From contig OY292279.1 in the NCBI GenBank assembly GCA_958496175.1, positions 13,950,001 to 14,014,000 of the forward strand: 64,000 nt of DNA, given 5' to 3'. Below the pieces are notes generated by a model. The model made no database searches. It was not told where the DNA came from and saw only the letters and a program-made list of their open reading frames with translations. The position numbers and the translations under genes are program-made. Shown here piece by piece: positions 25,184-39,237 of the stretch. The DNA comes from Sisyra terminalis. Lineage: Eukaryota; Arthropoda; Insecta; Neuroptera; Sisyridae. Position 1 is the first letter of the stretch; the number at the start of each line of letters is the position of its first letter.

Positions 25184-28100
25184 CCTACATATTAAATTTT
25201 CCTTGTAATAACAGCAATTATTTATTGATGCCAGTTGGGGTTTTCTCAGGAACTTGAGTACGGAATAATGAGAGCTTCAATTTTCAAATTTTGCAACGTT
25301 TCGTTTATAATTTTTTTAAGTTCTTTAGGCAGTATTTGTAGTTAACATCATTATTGAAGATATATGAACTAAACGTTACAAAATTTTAAAATTTAACATC
25401 ATATACCTGAGAAATACCCAATTGACATTAAATTATTAAGGATAAGATTTAATACACAGATTAACTATCAATAAAATTCTTGTTGATTATAAAAGCTGTA
25501 TAAACTTCGAACAATTTATTTTCGGATAATTATTTTTTAAATTTGTATAACATATCTTCATGTTGATTACTAAGCGACAATTCCTAATCATCCTCAAAAC
25601 AATTAGAACTTAATTCAGTGGGCTAACTAAATTTTTTAGGCTCATAAGCAAATTAGAACTACGGCGCCTCTACGAACATGATTTTTTTTTATTTTAACAG
25701 TATATACAAAAGAAACATATTTTTTAACTTGAGAACAAAGACTAAAATAGATACATAAAATGAAACAATGAATCGTAAATATGTTGAAATGATTTTTTGT
25801 ATAGATTTTTCAACTACAAATTTATCAATTAGAGTCTTTGTGTCAAATTAACATACTTCTTTATCTTCAAAAGCAATAATTGGATCTTTCATTCCTTCTG
25901 TAGAATAATATTACATGGATAAAAAAATCAAAAAGTTTTCTTTTATTTCAAAACGCCGTCAATATAAGGGAATGAAAAAATGTTATTTAAAGTCAAAAGC
26001 TTAGCCGAAATACGTTGCCTCTAATTGCTTCGCCCTTGACCAGATTATATTTTAATATTGAATTGTTTTTGTTAGTAATTGAAATGTACAATACAAAGGT
26101 ACCAAAGTTTAATAAATAAATAGTTTAAAAATATTCTTTTCAAGGCCGGTATTAGTAAGTATAAGAAATTAATTTAATTTTTCAATCAATCTTATGGGAG
26201 CTTTATTTGCGCACCCTTAAACAATTTAAAAATCTCCTGTTTCTTTTGGCAAGTTTTTTTTTTGTTTTAGTTGTTTTTTTGTAATTTGTGGCTCGTGCAA
26301 CCAAATTTGGCCCCCTAGGAACCGGTGGTGGTCCAACCGAAAACCAACTGTCAAATGTGCACGAAGAGACCAGGCATCATTAATCAAAGTACAAATGCGA
26401 TTTTGGATCAGCTGAGATGAGTCATAATGCAATACCAACATTAATATCAATAATAAAACGAGTCTTCATTGACTTTCCGCAAAAGACCCCTAAAATTGGT
26501 AGTTTCCAATATTTTTTTTTCTACATAAATATTAGTTTATATCATTAAAATTGAGCGGCAATAAATGGGGAAAAACGAGCCCGAATATTTGAGATATTGT
26601 AATAAATGAGGAGGTTCATAAGAGATTAAAATCTTAGTTATGTGTTTTAAAACGATAAGAGCCAGTTCTTCACGTTGAATGTCTTGAATTTGCATGCTTG
26701 ACATTCTTGGGCACATTCCCTTGATCTGATCCGAGACCGACACCCCAACTATATTAAAATTTATGATTTGCCCGGTGTTGTAAGGGCACGAAAAATATAT
26801 ATTTATTTTTGTATGTATTTAAAAAATGTTGCACAAACCACTCATTGAAGACAAGTGTAACTTTCCTATCCAAACCTTTGATTTTCATTTATAAAAAAAA
26901 TAATCCGTGTTAAAGAAAAGTTCCTTGGCAAACGAAAAAAATAAGCTGTAAATAATTTCAAATGATCTATGACTCAATAAATTACGAAAAATGTCACCGG
27001 ACTGACCTAATTATTCGAGAATTTAACGTAATATTTTTTCCTCTATCGAAACACGTTTACGATAGATAAAAATAGCCATTGGAAAGTAAAACAACATTTT
27101 TCTATTTATACAAATTACCTGCCTTAAAAAAACACAAACAAACTTAAGTCCAACTTAATCGGATCACAGATATCTTTTTCAAAGAAAATTAAATTTTACA
27201 AAACTGCTTTGTCTTCGTAAACACCCTTAACTGAGGACAGGACCAAAAATACGATTATACAAATTCTTTTCTAAAAATTCCATAAATACATATTTTTTTG
27301 TGTCAACACAATAGGATTATGGTGTTTTTGCAGTGTAAATATTCAACCCTTCAGGGGTTTACCGAAGTACATGTTTGACTAATTGTTTTTGAATTTCAAT
27401 TTGTCAGCCAAAAATCAAATGGCAGGCAAATAGAAAGTTAATATTTTGCACAATAGTGCTTGCTACTCTTTTAAATCTTTTAAAATTGGTTAAATGAAGC
27501 TGAAAAGGGTTTAGGTATTTACATAGGTAAATTTGTTAGTTCGAGGGAGGAATATGCATTGATAGTATACATTAATCAAAATATTGATATTTTTCAATTA
27601 ATAGTTTACTGTCGATACTTCGCCAATAATTTTTATTGCTTATATAATTTGAATTGAATAAATGAACGATATAACATAACAAACAGAAACAAGTATAACG
27701 ACTAAATGAGAAATGAATTTAAATACATAATTTATTTCAATTAAAACGTAGTTGGAATTTTGCAATTTATTCCCTAAGTAAAAAAACGATTCTATATTAA
27801 TATGGATCCTGTGGTACCTAAAGAGTATGGATCACTTTTCTATTCATTTCTTCTAGCACCTGTATCAATTTTAAATGTAAATTTATAAAGTATACTTCTC
27901 CTCTGACCATAGTGTAATCATTGCAAACTCTACTAAATCTAATAATTGTAAGAAATTATAAGAGGAACGCAATAAATTCTCACTAAACTTTTAGTAGTAA
28001 TTGGTTGTATATTCTCAATATATAGGTAAATAGTAAAGTTAATCAAGTATATTCACGAAATAGAAACCAATTTTTTATTGGTTTAAAAATTTACGAAAAA

Positions 28101-29090
28101 AACAAGTTAATTTTTACGACTCAAAATAATTTAATTCCAATAAAATTTATACAACTAACCCAAGACTAGTCCTGTTATAAGTGTTGAGAGTTCCTACATT
28201 TAAATATCCCTAAAAACGTAACATTTACTTGTTCGCCAAAAAAAAATCCAAAATTTCAACTTCCTTTTTCGGCTTGCATGAAAGTCAACTTTCTGTATCC
28301 ATTTTTCGAATATTTCTGTATGGATCCTAAGGGTTATTTAAGGTATCCGGGACAAAGATTCCACATTAATTTAAGAAATAGCATGTGTAGTTCTTACAGT
28401 TGATTATTTCACAAACACTATCGTAAAACATAGCTTCTTTACCCAAGTTAAAATCAATGATACCGTAAAATTGGCCCTGAAGAGAAGTAGAAGAACTAGA
28501 ATCGTTTGTCGACCGAGAATAGTGAATTTATAAGATATTTAAGTTACTAACTACTAAGATACTAAACTAAAATAATACTATTTTTCCGTTAACCATAATT
28601 TTAAAAAGTAATAGTTTGGATTAGGGAGTACAATTTTTGATTATTTTCTTACCACCATGATCGTAGATTAATAAACTTTTGATTTAGAAGTCTTATTATT
28701 TGCCAAATTGTGTAGGGTTGCAAAAATATCAAAAAAAAAAAAAAACACACACATTATGTTTGAGAAAATGGATGGCTTTTTGATTGGTGGTCAATCGGAA
28801 TCCAAAAAATTATTATCAATTTGAAATTTCATAGTTTCAAGAGCTTCAAAAGTTCACGATCCAAGATTTACTAACCACTGAAATAAATATTGTTATTTAA
28901 AGATTTATTTGGGAAAACTAAAGAAAAGTGAAAATATCTCTCCTTCGTGCTAGAATTAGAACTTTCTTAAGTTTATAGAAGCCATCACTGTCGCGATTTC
29001 CGAAAATTATCTTCTGGTAGTCCATAACCATACGATATCAAGTATAAAACGCTCGACGTCTGCTGTCAATGCGAAAAAATGATAAAGGCA
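25184..29090. other. intergenic DNA 3' of ftz, no gene seen
   Basis: AT-rich. 26.28-26.46 kb and 26.54-26.76 kb are denser (CCCCCTAGGAACCGGTGGTGG; GCACATTCCCTTGATCTGATCC) and could be regulatory. The minus-strand open frames of 74 and 68 codons there have no recognisable motifs. 28.48-28.52 kb has a small denser patch. Nothing else is supported. Confidence 0.5.
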
Positions 29091-29124
29091 AAAAGGAAAT
29101 GGTAATACAAGAAGGGATGCAAAA

Positions 29125-29170
29125 GATACATCGATTCTTTCAGACATCGATATATCGTTCATATACATCG
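29125..29170 (+). repeat. CGATA-rich repeat, copy 2
   Basis: ACATCGATTCTTTCAGACATCGATATATCGTTCATATACAT matches 23818-23862 with few changes. More ATCGAT words follow at about 29167 and 29380-29402. It lies about 0.75 kb downstream of the ftz stop codon. Confidence 0.55.
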
Positions 29171-29733
29171 ATGTTGAAACCCAAAATATGGTTGATACAT
29201 GGTCTTCCTAAGCGATGGATAAGTAAGATATTTTGTCATAGCACCATCATCTGTTCCGTTCGTGATCTACAACTACACACATGAACAGATACTTCTTTCA
29301 GTCCCAAGCATAAACTCCATTAACTTAAAATATAATGCACGAGAGTATAAAAATGATGTCGATGTTGAACTTTTAAAAATATCGATTTCTTAATATCGAT
29401 GTTTATATGAATAATATTGCATTCCTAAATACAAGTAGAGGTCGTAGTTCACACGAATCTTTTCATCAGCAATTTTTGTAATCATTTATGATCAAAAACC
29501 ATAGTGGTTTTGGTGAAATCCAACTGAAGTAATAAGCAATTTCACATCAAGAAAATTCAACCAAAACTTTTCTTTTCCAAAAAGATGAAATTATTCCCGT
29601 TGGAAATTTTGATCAAGTGAAAGTCTCCTGCTTGAATTTAGATTGTACGATTATACGATAGTCGAAAAAAAAGAAAAAATAAGGATCATTATTGTAAGAT
29701 ATTTATATACTTTCAATATTACTCATAAAATTA

Positions 29734-29739
29734 TTTATT
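29734..29739 (-). terminator. ftz: ftz polyadenylation signal (candidate)
   Basis: AATAAA on the minus strand, about 170 nt past the ftz stop codon. It is the first canonical hexamer there; TATAAA at 29833-29828 is a weaker alternative. This would give a 3' UTR of about 190 nt. Confidence 0.45.
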
Positions 29740-29910
29740 CTCTTCTTTGAAATATTCTAATAGGAACTCTTATTACATTATTGGCACTTAAGTATGAAAA
29801 AAAGTAATATAAATATTCTTGACTAAATTTATAAATGCTAAATGATAAATATATATTCTGAAACCCTGAGCTTTCTCTTTTGTAAATGGGAATATCTCCT
29901 TTTTAGATGC

Positions 29911-31257
<1,347 letters not shown>

Positions 31258-31371
31258 TTTTATAATAAAAATTTGATGTTTCAATTAAAAAAATCACTAA
31301 ATATATATTTTTTACATAAAAGGTTTCATAGTTTCACTTCACTGCAATGCATTCACTGTTGTTTCGACTGA
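31258..31371 (-). promoter_or_regulatory. ftz: ftz 5' UTR and candidate initiator
   Basis: TCAGTC on the minus strand (31366-31371, A+1 at 31369) fits the arthropod initiator TCAKTY exactly and would give a 112-nt leader. No good DPE stands at +28. An AT-rich TATTTATTA-like stretch lies at about -36 to -47, slightly too far for a standard TATA box. A plus-strand CGAAGGTCG (31378-31386) abuts the initiator and differs at one position from the Ftz-F1 site YCAAGGYCR. Confidence 0.4.
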
Positions 31372-31720
31372 ATTGTACGAAGGTCGGATCACCACTGCTC
31401 TTGGTAATAAATAAATGTATTAAATATTGTCACCAAAAAGTTTTTCGGTAAACTACCCTTAAAATGTGTGTATATGTTTGCGTGTACTTATTTGAGGGTT
31501 GGAAGGTGGTTTGGTGTCGGGGGAGGGGGATGGTTTTGGTTATATTGTGCCCCCTGCCGTTTGTCGCTGTGTCCTTTTATCCAAGCAGCTGTCCTGTGAA
31601 ATTTGCCCGCCTTCGCCTATTGTTGTTCATTTTCAACTTGGGTATTGCAATAGTATCTTATTTACACAAGGCGAAGGGTCGCATGTAACGCAAAATGGAT
31701 AGAATGGGATGCTGTTTTAA
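31372..31720 (-). promoter_or_regulatory. ftz: ftz proximal upstream region, GC-richer
   Basis: A non-repetitive block richer in G and C than its flanks, with G-runs (GGGGGAGGGGG near 31.52 kb) and the words GTCCTTTTATCCAAGCAGCTG and AAGGCGAAGGGTCGC. By position it corresponds to the zebra-element promoter region of Drosophila ftz. Open frames of 67-74 codons on the plus strand overlap each other in two frames and look compositional. Confidence 0.4.
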
Positions 31721-32253
31721 CACCCCCATCCAATACGTTCAGCTTAGGATTCAAATCCATTTCTATATCTATTTAAAAAAAAATCAAGAAATAACGTTTT
31801 GCGTAATTTATTTTTAATTAACATTGGAGTTAATTGTTTGAACGGAAAAAAATAAAGCGAAGGAGGAAAAAGAATGCCAAAATAAACAAAGTTTTACATT
31901 AAAAGTTTAATCCAATGCAAATATTGTACAGAAGCCAAAAATTGGTTAAAAATATTCTTTTTGATCGTCAATTCTATAAATAATAAACAAAGACTTATCA
32001 AAAATGGAAAAGTATCCATTTACGCAAACATAAATGATGTATTTAAAAAAATTCACCTAATGTATTAAATTAGAATTGCTGGATAACATTTTTTTCATTA
32101 TCTTTGCAATTGAGGCCAACTGTAGGTCAAATTGTGATATTGAAAAGGGTTATTTGATAAATATAAAGTTTTCATGCATTAATTGAATATTTACTGAAAA
32201 AAATGCATTGAATTTTAATATAGAAAAAAAAAACAATAATTCATAGTAAACTA

Positions 32254-32503
32254 TTTATGTTTAGATAATATTTAGTGGGAAAAATATGATTCAAATACAA
32301 TTGCAAATTGATTTATGGCATTAAATTTAAGTTCTAGACTCATAAATAAAATTTCCACTTAATTGATAGTACAATTTGAAAGTAAATAGCCTCCCTTATA
32401 CATCTAAGTCCCGGGGTGAATCAAACAGCTATTTATGAAATTTTACATCATAATTTAAATGCCATCATTAGCCTTCGTCCCGTGACATAATTATATGCAT
32501 AAA
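32254..32503. promoter_or_regulatory. cluster of Caudal-type TTTATG sites upstream of ftz
   Basis: Five exact TTTATG/CATAAA hexamers in 250 bp: 32254-32259, 32312-32317, 32341-32346 (reverse), 32432-32437 and 32498-32503 (reverse). Caudal binds this word and activates ftz through the zebra element in Drosophila. The cluster lies about 0.9-1.1 kb upstream of the likely ftz start site. AT-richness raises the chance frequency, so this is a candidate only. Confidence 0.4.
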
Positions 32504-32529
32504 TAAAAATTAAATGCATATTTAAACTC

Positions 32530-33260
32530 AACCACAGAATAATCAATGATCCAACGCCAGCTCGATCACATTCTTATCTCATCGTGTTCAAAAACCACCC
32601 TCAAATCCAAGCCAAGGGGCTGTTGAAAGTGTACCACTCTCACCCCATATGTGCGAACACAATAGAAAAATATATTGTAAATAAATGTACGTATGAATAT
32701 TCTCACTCTTGAATAATTCAATCGATCCATGAACCAATCACGTGTGTATTTAGTTCCAATCCACCCTTAAATTTTTACTCCATCCTTGTCTAGAAATTTT
32801 TCAATGAAAATGCGAGTGATTTTCTATACAATTTCTATTGTGTGTGTATTTCATGGTTTGATTTCGATCAAGTATTCATGGCGAAATAATTTTTTTTTTA
32901 GTCTCCCCCTCATCATGATAAATTGTTCATTTGGCCCGAAATGAAATGCACTCGTTTATCGAAAAGATTTTAGCAAACAATTCGATCGAAAATGAGAAAG
33001 AAGATTAGAAAAATAATGTTCATTAACACCCTTATTTAATTTCGGATGAAATTGGAGTAACAGTTGTGGTGGAATTGATATTCATTAGGTTTATCAACTC
33101 CGGAATTATTGATTTTTTAGATTTTTTTTTCGTTTTGAGTCGAATGTATGATGATGTGATTATCAGTGGCGTCTGTTAGTAGCTGTAAAACATGTCGGGA
33201 TTTGATCTACACATACTAAACATCCCTCCAACAACCACCCCATTGCATCTCAATCTCACG
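32530..33260. promoter_or_regulatory. candidate ftz upstream enhancer stretch
   Basis: Denser sequence with several distinct words: CCAACGCCAGCTCGATCAC, AAACCACCCTCAAATCCAAG, CCAAGGGGCTG and TCACGTGTG. Further on lie ATTAGCAACAAT-type homeodomain words and ACAACCACCCCATTGC. No ORF. Interpreted as regulatory from position and complexity. Confidence 0.35.
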
Positions 33261-34439
33261 TTAGCTCGTTTGCTCAACTTTTAACAATAACTGCACGTAT
33301 CATTAATTATATTTTTGGTCAAGAATATTATAGAATATTTTACCCACAAACTGTCACTAACATCATTTTTCATCAGCGCTGATTGTATGTCTGTCTATGC
33401 TCGTGTCTTTATGTTCTATGCCAATATATGAGTCAATATCTAACATAAACCATGTTGTACATTTATAAGACATAGGATGACATTATCGGTTTATACAGGA
33501 TGAGCATAACAAGTTTAAACTCTGCTTTTCTATAAAAGATTGAGGAGTTTAGTTTTCTTTTTCTACCCAGGATCAAACATCGTCTTTGCTTTTCCTTCAA
33601 CCATTGATTTTTGCATCCGTTTACATAATGGTGTACTGCGGAACATTGCAAATATAGATTTATTTTTCTTAAATACAAAAATATATTTTTGAAAGTATTA
33701 CCACTAGTACTTATATTCTAAGAAAAACAATTTGGTCTTTATGAGCTCCAATTTTATAAGAAGATAACATTGATAGTAGTTCAAAGATCCAAAATCCAGA
33801 ATATCCAATATGACTCGTTTATTTTGAAAGTGGTTTAAGTCCATTTCTAGGACGGTCTATATGATGATGATTCTTCTTGTAACTAGAACAAAGTATGTTA
33901 ATTATTTAACTGCTAAGTTTTGACAAATTACTGATTTCATTTTAGTTGTTAACAAAAACGCCAATTATTCGCTCCTGCTTAGTATCTTATGTTCCAATGG
34001 TTAAAAATGATAACACTATAGGAATTGTTCTTGAAATGGACTTAACTCACTTTCAAAATAAACGGTTTATATGTCTTTCAAGGGTCATTCGCCCTTTGGA
34101 AGGAAACAAAAAATTCTTATACCCTTTAGCTAGTTTTTTGCACCTACATTACAAAACAGTATCATAAAACGTCGATTTGGGCAAATATTTATCGACTGAC
34201 GCCTATGGTTTTGAAAAATCTGATCCTTATAATATTTAATTGATTTTATTGAGAAATAGATTGTGAAAATTAAAGTTACTTAATTATTGTAGAATTATAA
34301 TTTCCTAACGTTACGTAATGACTTAACACTTGGCGTAAATATAAAGTCTTATCGCTATTTTATTAGAAAGCACTAAACCAATATAATAATAGGAAAAAAA
34401 TTGTAATTTGTATGTATTTTATGTAAGGTTCAATTCCAG
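33261..34439. other. non-genic stretch upstream of ftz
   Basis: AT-rich; no gene. It contains the inverted-repeat unit at 33817-34064. Short open frames of 71-73 codons on either strand overlap that repeat or lack any recognisable motif. Confidence 0.5.
33817..34064. repeat. inverted repeat, arms of about 40 bp
   Basis: GTTTATTTTGAAAGTGGTTTAAGTCCATTTC at 33817-33848 is mirrored by GAAATGGACTTAACTCACTTTCAAAATAAAC at 34033-34063, with one main mismatch. The 180-bp spacer is unremarkable. Probably a small foldback element or the core of a decayed one. Confidence 0.65.
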
Positions 34440-34700
34440 TATAAATAACAATAATAATATCAGGGTCATTTTAAATCGTTTTACAGTTTTAATTTTAGTT
34501 TTACAGTTTTTAAGTGACGATTGCTTAGACATTGTTGAGGTCAGTTTATAATAATATTGTTATATTGTTGTTAATATTGTAATACTTTCAGAGCTTGATA
34601 AAGTCTTAATAATAAGGACGAAACGTCGTAAATCAAAGATTGTTTAAATTAATTTAACTATATTTCCAATTACCCGTGGCCCTGATATTATTATTTATAT
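34440..34700. mobile_element. short inverted-terminus element with hammerhead-like motif
   Basis: ATAAATAAC(AAT)AATAATATCAGGGTCA at the left end is mirrored by TGGCCCTGATATTATTATTTAT at the right end. Inside, TTGATAAAGTC...GGACGAAACGTC (34594-34627) has the order of a hammerhead: a near-match to CUGAUGA, a stem II of GTC/GAC plus more, then GAAAC-GTC. One core base is changed (G to A), so it is likely inactive. Confidence 0.5.
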
Positions 34701-36382
34701 GTATGTTGGCAAAGATAGAAAACAAAGATTGTAAACACATAAGTGTGAGTAAAATTCAATCATGGTTTTATATTTCAACCTACTAATTGTTGTTATGGTT
34801 TCAACTGCCATTTTGCTTTGGTAACCGTTTGTGTTGGGCTATGAACATTTCACGGGAAGTTACTAGTGTTTTTTTTATAAAATTCTTTATCACTTCTTTA
34901 TATATTAAAAATCATCGTCTCTTTTTTTATCAGGCTGATAAATCAATTGAAATCTACTGATTCGATTGGATTTATTCCCGTTTTAGTAAGCCTGTGTTTC
35001 GATTATAATCGTAGAACGTATGCAATTTCAATTTTATGGAAAACAATTCAGAGTTAGTTATCAAAAATAATGAAGATATATTTTTTTAATTAGAAAATTA
35101 AAATTTTCAATTTTGTTAATCTATTATAAGTTTATATGATTGAGTTTGAAATTGGCGAAATCGTTTTTCGATTGCCAAGCTTCTTTCTTAATGGTCATCA
35201 AGTAGTATTGGGTCGATTAATTTAGATAAATATTCCGTATAAATTTCCTATAATGTCTCACTGACGAAGTTGCTGTTATTGATTTTTCCCATGTGTTAAT
35301 TCGATATTTGTATTTTGATTAAAATTGAACCTAATTAAGTTACATTTAAATTATTTTAATATATATAAACCAACTTTAAATGTCCCAATAATAATAAGTA
35401 CATGGAAGTAAGTATGAAATATCTATTAATCAAACTATAGCCATTGTAATTTTGTATTTTAAAAACGTACAATTATGCCTATATATTTTTATTTCAGATT
35501 TTAACAACTGATTATTCCCTTTTTATGATACCGTTACAATGAAGTCAACAGAAAGAAAAAAATGTTAAAGGCAAAAAGAGCAAAAATTTACAAGGGTTGT
35601 AAAAAATATATAGAAACTGTACGTGTGTCTCAAATATGTTCTCTCGAGCCGGTTATTACGGCCAAGGTTGTGCCATGATAAGGGCTGTTTCTTGTTATAC
35701 AGGAACAAACTGTAAATTATGATTGAATAGACCCCCAATAAAATCTTCAATAGACAAGTTTTACTTTTTTGAAATGGAAAACGTTCATTCTAAAAGCCAT
35801 AAACGAAAGTAAGACTCCGAATAATTATCGAAGCAAATTTTATAGAGGGTGAAATAAGGAGTGCGAGGGTAGTAGTCGTGTGGCCAAAGCGGCTTCAAGT
35901 CAGACTATTTTATTCTTTTATTGTCCTGATATTTTCGACAAAAAATCAAGTTTTTGGTGACTTTATAGGCTGTTATTGCTTTTTATTGATCTCTATATTT
36001 TTATTGTTTTCTTGTTACTGAATTTTACCTGGAAATAACGGGTGAAATGAGAAATTTTGTATATTTAAATTTTTTTCAAATGTTAAGGTTTCGATGTTAG
36101 TGGAACGATTTGGATGGTGGTTGAAATATTTTAGATGTTTGTTCAATATTTTCAACCCCGTATTGGTCGAAAGCAGTAGGGGGTGTTGATGGTCATTCAC
36201 AGAAGCCATCTGCTTTTGGGATCTTTGATAAACTCAAAAGTTAAATGTAGCAGAACAATTTCTATAAAATTGAGTTAACAGAAAATGAAGAAAACAAAAA
36301 TTTGTTTCGTGAAATTTCTGAATGATGAACAGCTATGGTTTTTGTGTTTTTTTTTTGCATTAGTAATGCTGTATGCTTTAGT
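34701..36382. other. non-genic stretch, no gene seen
   Basis: AT-rich. Slightly denser patches at 35.62-35.70 kb (CTCGAGCCGGTTATTACGGCC) and 35.85-35.92 kb (GTAGTCGTGTGGCCAAAGCGG), the latter followed by several TTTATTG/TTTATAG words. No supported ORF. Confidence 0.5.
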
Positions 36383-36757
36383 TTAAAAAATATTTTGAAA
36401 ATCCCGCTTCTATTGATAAATAACACTAAAAAGGTAAAAAAAAAAATGAACTGAATCTTCGTACCGATTGTACTACCGATATTAAGGCGATATTAGCAAT
36501 TAATGAGAATCGTATGTTATATAGTTGTCCATCAAAAGAAGAGGCGCAATTTTGTTAACAATTTGGTAATATAGAATACCCCTTGCTTTGAAATACAACT
36601 AGATAGCTTATGATACTTATTAATTGGTTAATATCGCCTTAATATCAATGGTAGAATTGGTACGAAGATTCGGTTAATAAATTTATTTTTTACCTTTTTA
36701 GTGCATTTTATCAATAGAAGCGTGGTTTTTAAAATGTTTTATTAAATATTTTTTATT
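36383..36757. mobile_element. foldback MITE, arms of about 120 bp
   Basis: The left arm (36383-36503) carries CGCTTCTATTGATAAA, CACTAAAAAGGTAAAAAA, GAATCTTCGTACC and GATATTAAGGCGATATTA. The right arm (36620-36757) is its reverse complement with about 10-15% differences. The unique spacer is about 115 bp. No transposase and no clear target-site duplication. A long hairpin would form in single-stranded DNA or RNA. Confidence 0.8.
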
Positions 36758-39237
36758 TCTTTTTTTTAAACTTTCAATATATTTAACTGTCATTTCGATT
36801 GTCATTAAATTAACTTCCTGTGTCTGTGAAGGTAGCCAACTAAAGTTTTTTTTCAAAGTTTTAAATATTTCGTTAAAGTAGAAATACTCTGCGGTTATTA
36901 AATTTTATGAGGGAATAATGCGTTATCATCGAAAGTAAGCAAGTGTGCCAAAATTCAGCACGATAAAGCACTGGAAAGTAGGTGAAAAATGAGATTTTAT
37001 GATTCCCACATTATGAACTAACTACAATGTTAGTTATTATAAAAATCGACGTAATAAGAATTTAGTTTTAAATTAATTGTCCTCCATAATTTTTTTTCTT
37101 AAAATCGCTTATATGGTCACTACAAATATTATATCCAGATCTTACACCTCAATATAATAATGGGCTAACGTATGTATGCAAATCGACAATGACAGAGAAA
37201 AAAGATTGTAAACATATACAAGTAAGTGAAAATCAAATATAATTCTGAAATGTGTAAATACATATTCTTATCAAAGGTTTAACAGTTATTTCGACTTCAT
37301 TCCATTACTAATTTTAGCCATTTGAAAGTTGTATCAATATTGAGCTGTGAATTTTCTACGGGAAGTTACTAGTTACAAAAGAATACACACTTCATAGTCT
37401 ATGAACTAATAAATCGTAAAACTTTGATGTCTTATATTAAAGAAGAAAAGAAGATCGTATTAATCAATATTTCAAAATTAATATATGGAATAACTTTTAA
37501 ACTACTACAACCGTGCAATTGATAGACTGAAAATATAAAGTGGGCTATTTAGTGGAAAAAAATTATTTTGTATTGTAAGCTCAGACTTGTAAAAAAGGGA
37601 AGATATGAATTGTTATTGTGTTCGATAAAGTGGGATAAGAGTAGGTAAAAATAATAAATTGAAAATTAGAAACATTGATACGTAATTTTTGTTTTGTTGC
37701 TTGATTTAAGCTTTCAAAATATAATGTTCTTTGTGTCATTTTTCCAGTGTACCACTGACATACATATATATTATATTACCAATCATTTTTGAGTGAATCT
37801 AATATAAGCCATCTTAAAATAATTGTTTACCGATATTTTAATTTGTCCCTGGAAAAATAGCTTAAGACCTTAATGTAGTTGGAATGAAATGGAATATGAA
37901 TTAAATGAGTTTCCATTGATTTTATTCAATTTTTTTCTATGCGAAACTGTTCGATTTTTTCTTAGTTTTTTCCATTTCTTTGCTTGAATTCAATATATAT
38001 CTATATAATAACGTGATTGACAGGGTAGGGCAACGGCAATGATTAATGTTGCTTTCGCTATAAAGAGAGGAGCGATGGTTTTTAGTCGGAAGGTTTTTCT
38101 TTATTTCCTCAGACAGTATCTCTCGTCTACGTCATAATACATGAAAATATTATTACAATGTCGACAGTAATGTATTTATGAAGGAAGCGAAAATTTTTAT
38201 CCAATTTCCCATGAAATTTTCAAGACGAAAAGTTAAAATTTTGGTGTGACTTGATCTCTTAAAACATGATGTCTTTTCACCACGCAAAAATCAAATGAGT
38301 AATGACTACAAATATTTCTATTAACGAATCCAAAAGTAATTTTTCATTTCACATTTTCGACTTGTATTTAAACAAATCGTTCTTACACGGCGCTGGAACA
38401 CTGAAGGGGATGTTTTTGGGGGGGGAGGTAGGTTTTTTACAAGTTGTTTGTTTTTTTTTCCATTCCGCAAATCGTACATTTCTCGTTATCGTAATCAAAA
38501 TGGGAAAATGAAATTCATAAAAACGAGATCGATTCGCCAGATCCGTCTGTTGTTTTGGGAAAAAATCGTGTCCGCATTATAAAAATGAACACAGAAGTTA
38601 AGCGCGCGCACCCGGTTTTCTTTGGAAAAGCGATGAGAAAAGCGGGATCGGGGTATAGGATAGGATGTTGCCACGTCTGGAACGAGGGAAGGATGTTGAA
38701 CAATTTGACATTTCTTCAAGCTTAATTCATCAATGTCACCACGCCGCGGTTTCCCTCCTTGTTTTCAACGTAGATACAAGCGAATTTTTCGGACTATTTT
38801 TTCTACTAGTAGATTCGTTATTAATCGATTAAGAAAATCATTTTTAACAATGAAGCCTTCGTCCTATTTTAAAAGTATTATCTAATACGTTCATCGACAA
38901 GTTTCAAGATTACTTTTTTATCTCTTTAATAAATATATTATTTCACATTCATAAGACATAACAAATTTTTTTTCTTGCATCATTCATATCACAAAAAGTA
39001 CAACCTGTTCTAACATCTATCGTATCCTACGTTCTTTTGTAATAGGAAAGTTGTAACAAGTTTCACTGTACATTGATATGCCAAGAAGAAACAACATTGA
39101 GATAAATTTCGATAAGATGACAGCTTCATGGAGGGTCCATTGGTCATACCCATTTCCTCTAATCCATATCGATACAATTGAAGAAAAAAATTCCTACTTT
39201 TTTTCTTGTTGTCAAAAAGGAGATTTTTGTTTTAGTT
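36758..39237. other. non-genic stretch, no gene seen
   Basis: AT-rich without a supported gene. 37.98-38.12 kb and 38.36-38.43 kb (GGGGATGTTTTTGGGGGGGG) are denser. The best candidate element is at 38500-38790, listed separately. Confidence 0.5.
38500..38790. promoter_or_regulatory. candidate conserved non-coding element
   Basis: A high-complexity block with GAGATCGATTCGCCAGATCC, AAGCGCGCGCACCCGG, CGGGATCGGGGTATAGG, TTGCCACGTCTGGAACG and CACCACGCCGCGG. Minus-strand open frames in two registers (62 and 74 codons) reflect lack of stops and not a known protein. By contrast with its flanks it may be constrained. Confidence 0.35.

Noticed and set aside
25030..25257. 75-codon plus-strand frame
   Set aside because: It crosses the right end of the Harbinger-like MITE, and its proline run comes from the C tract.
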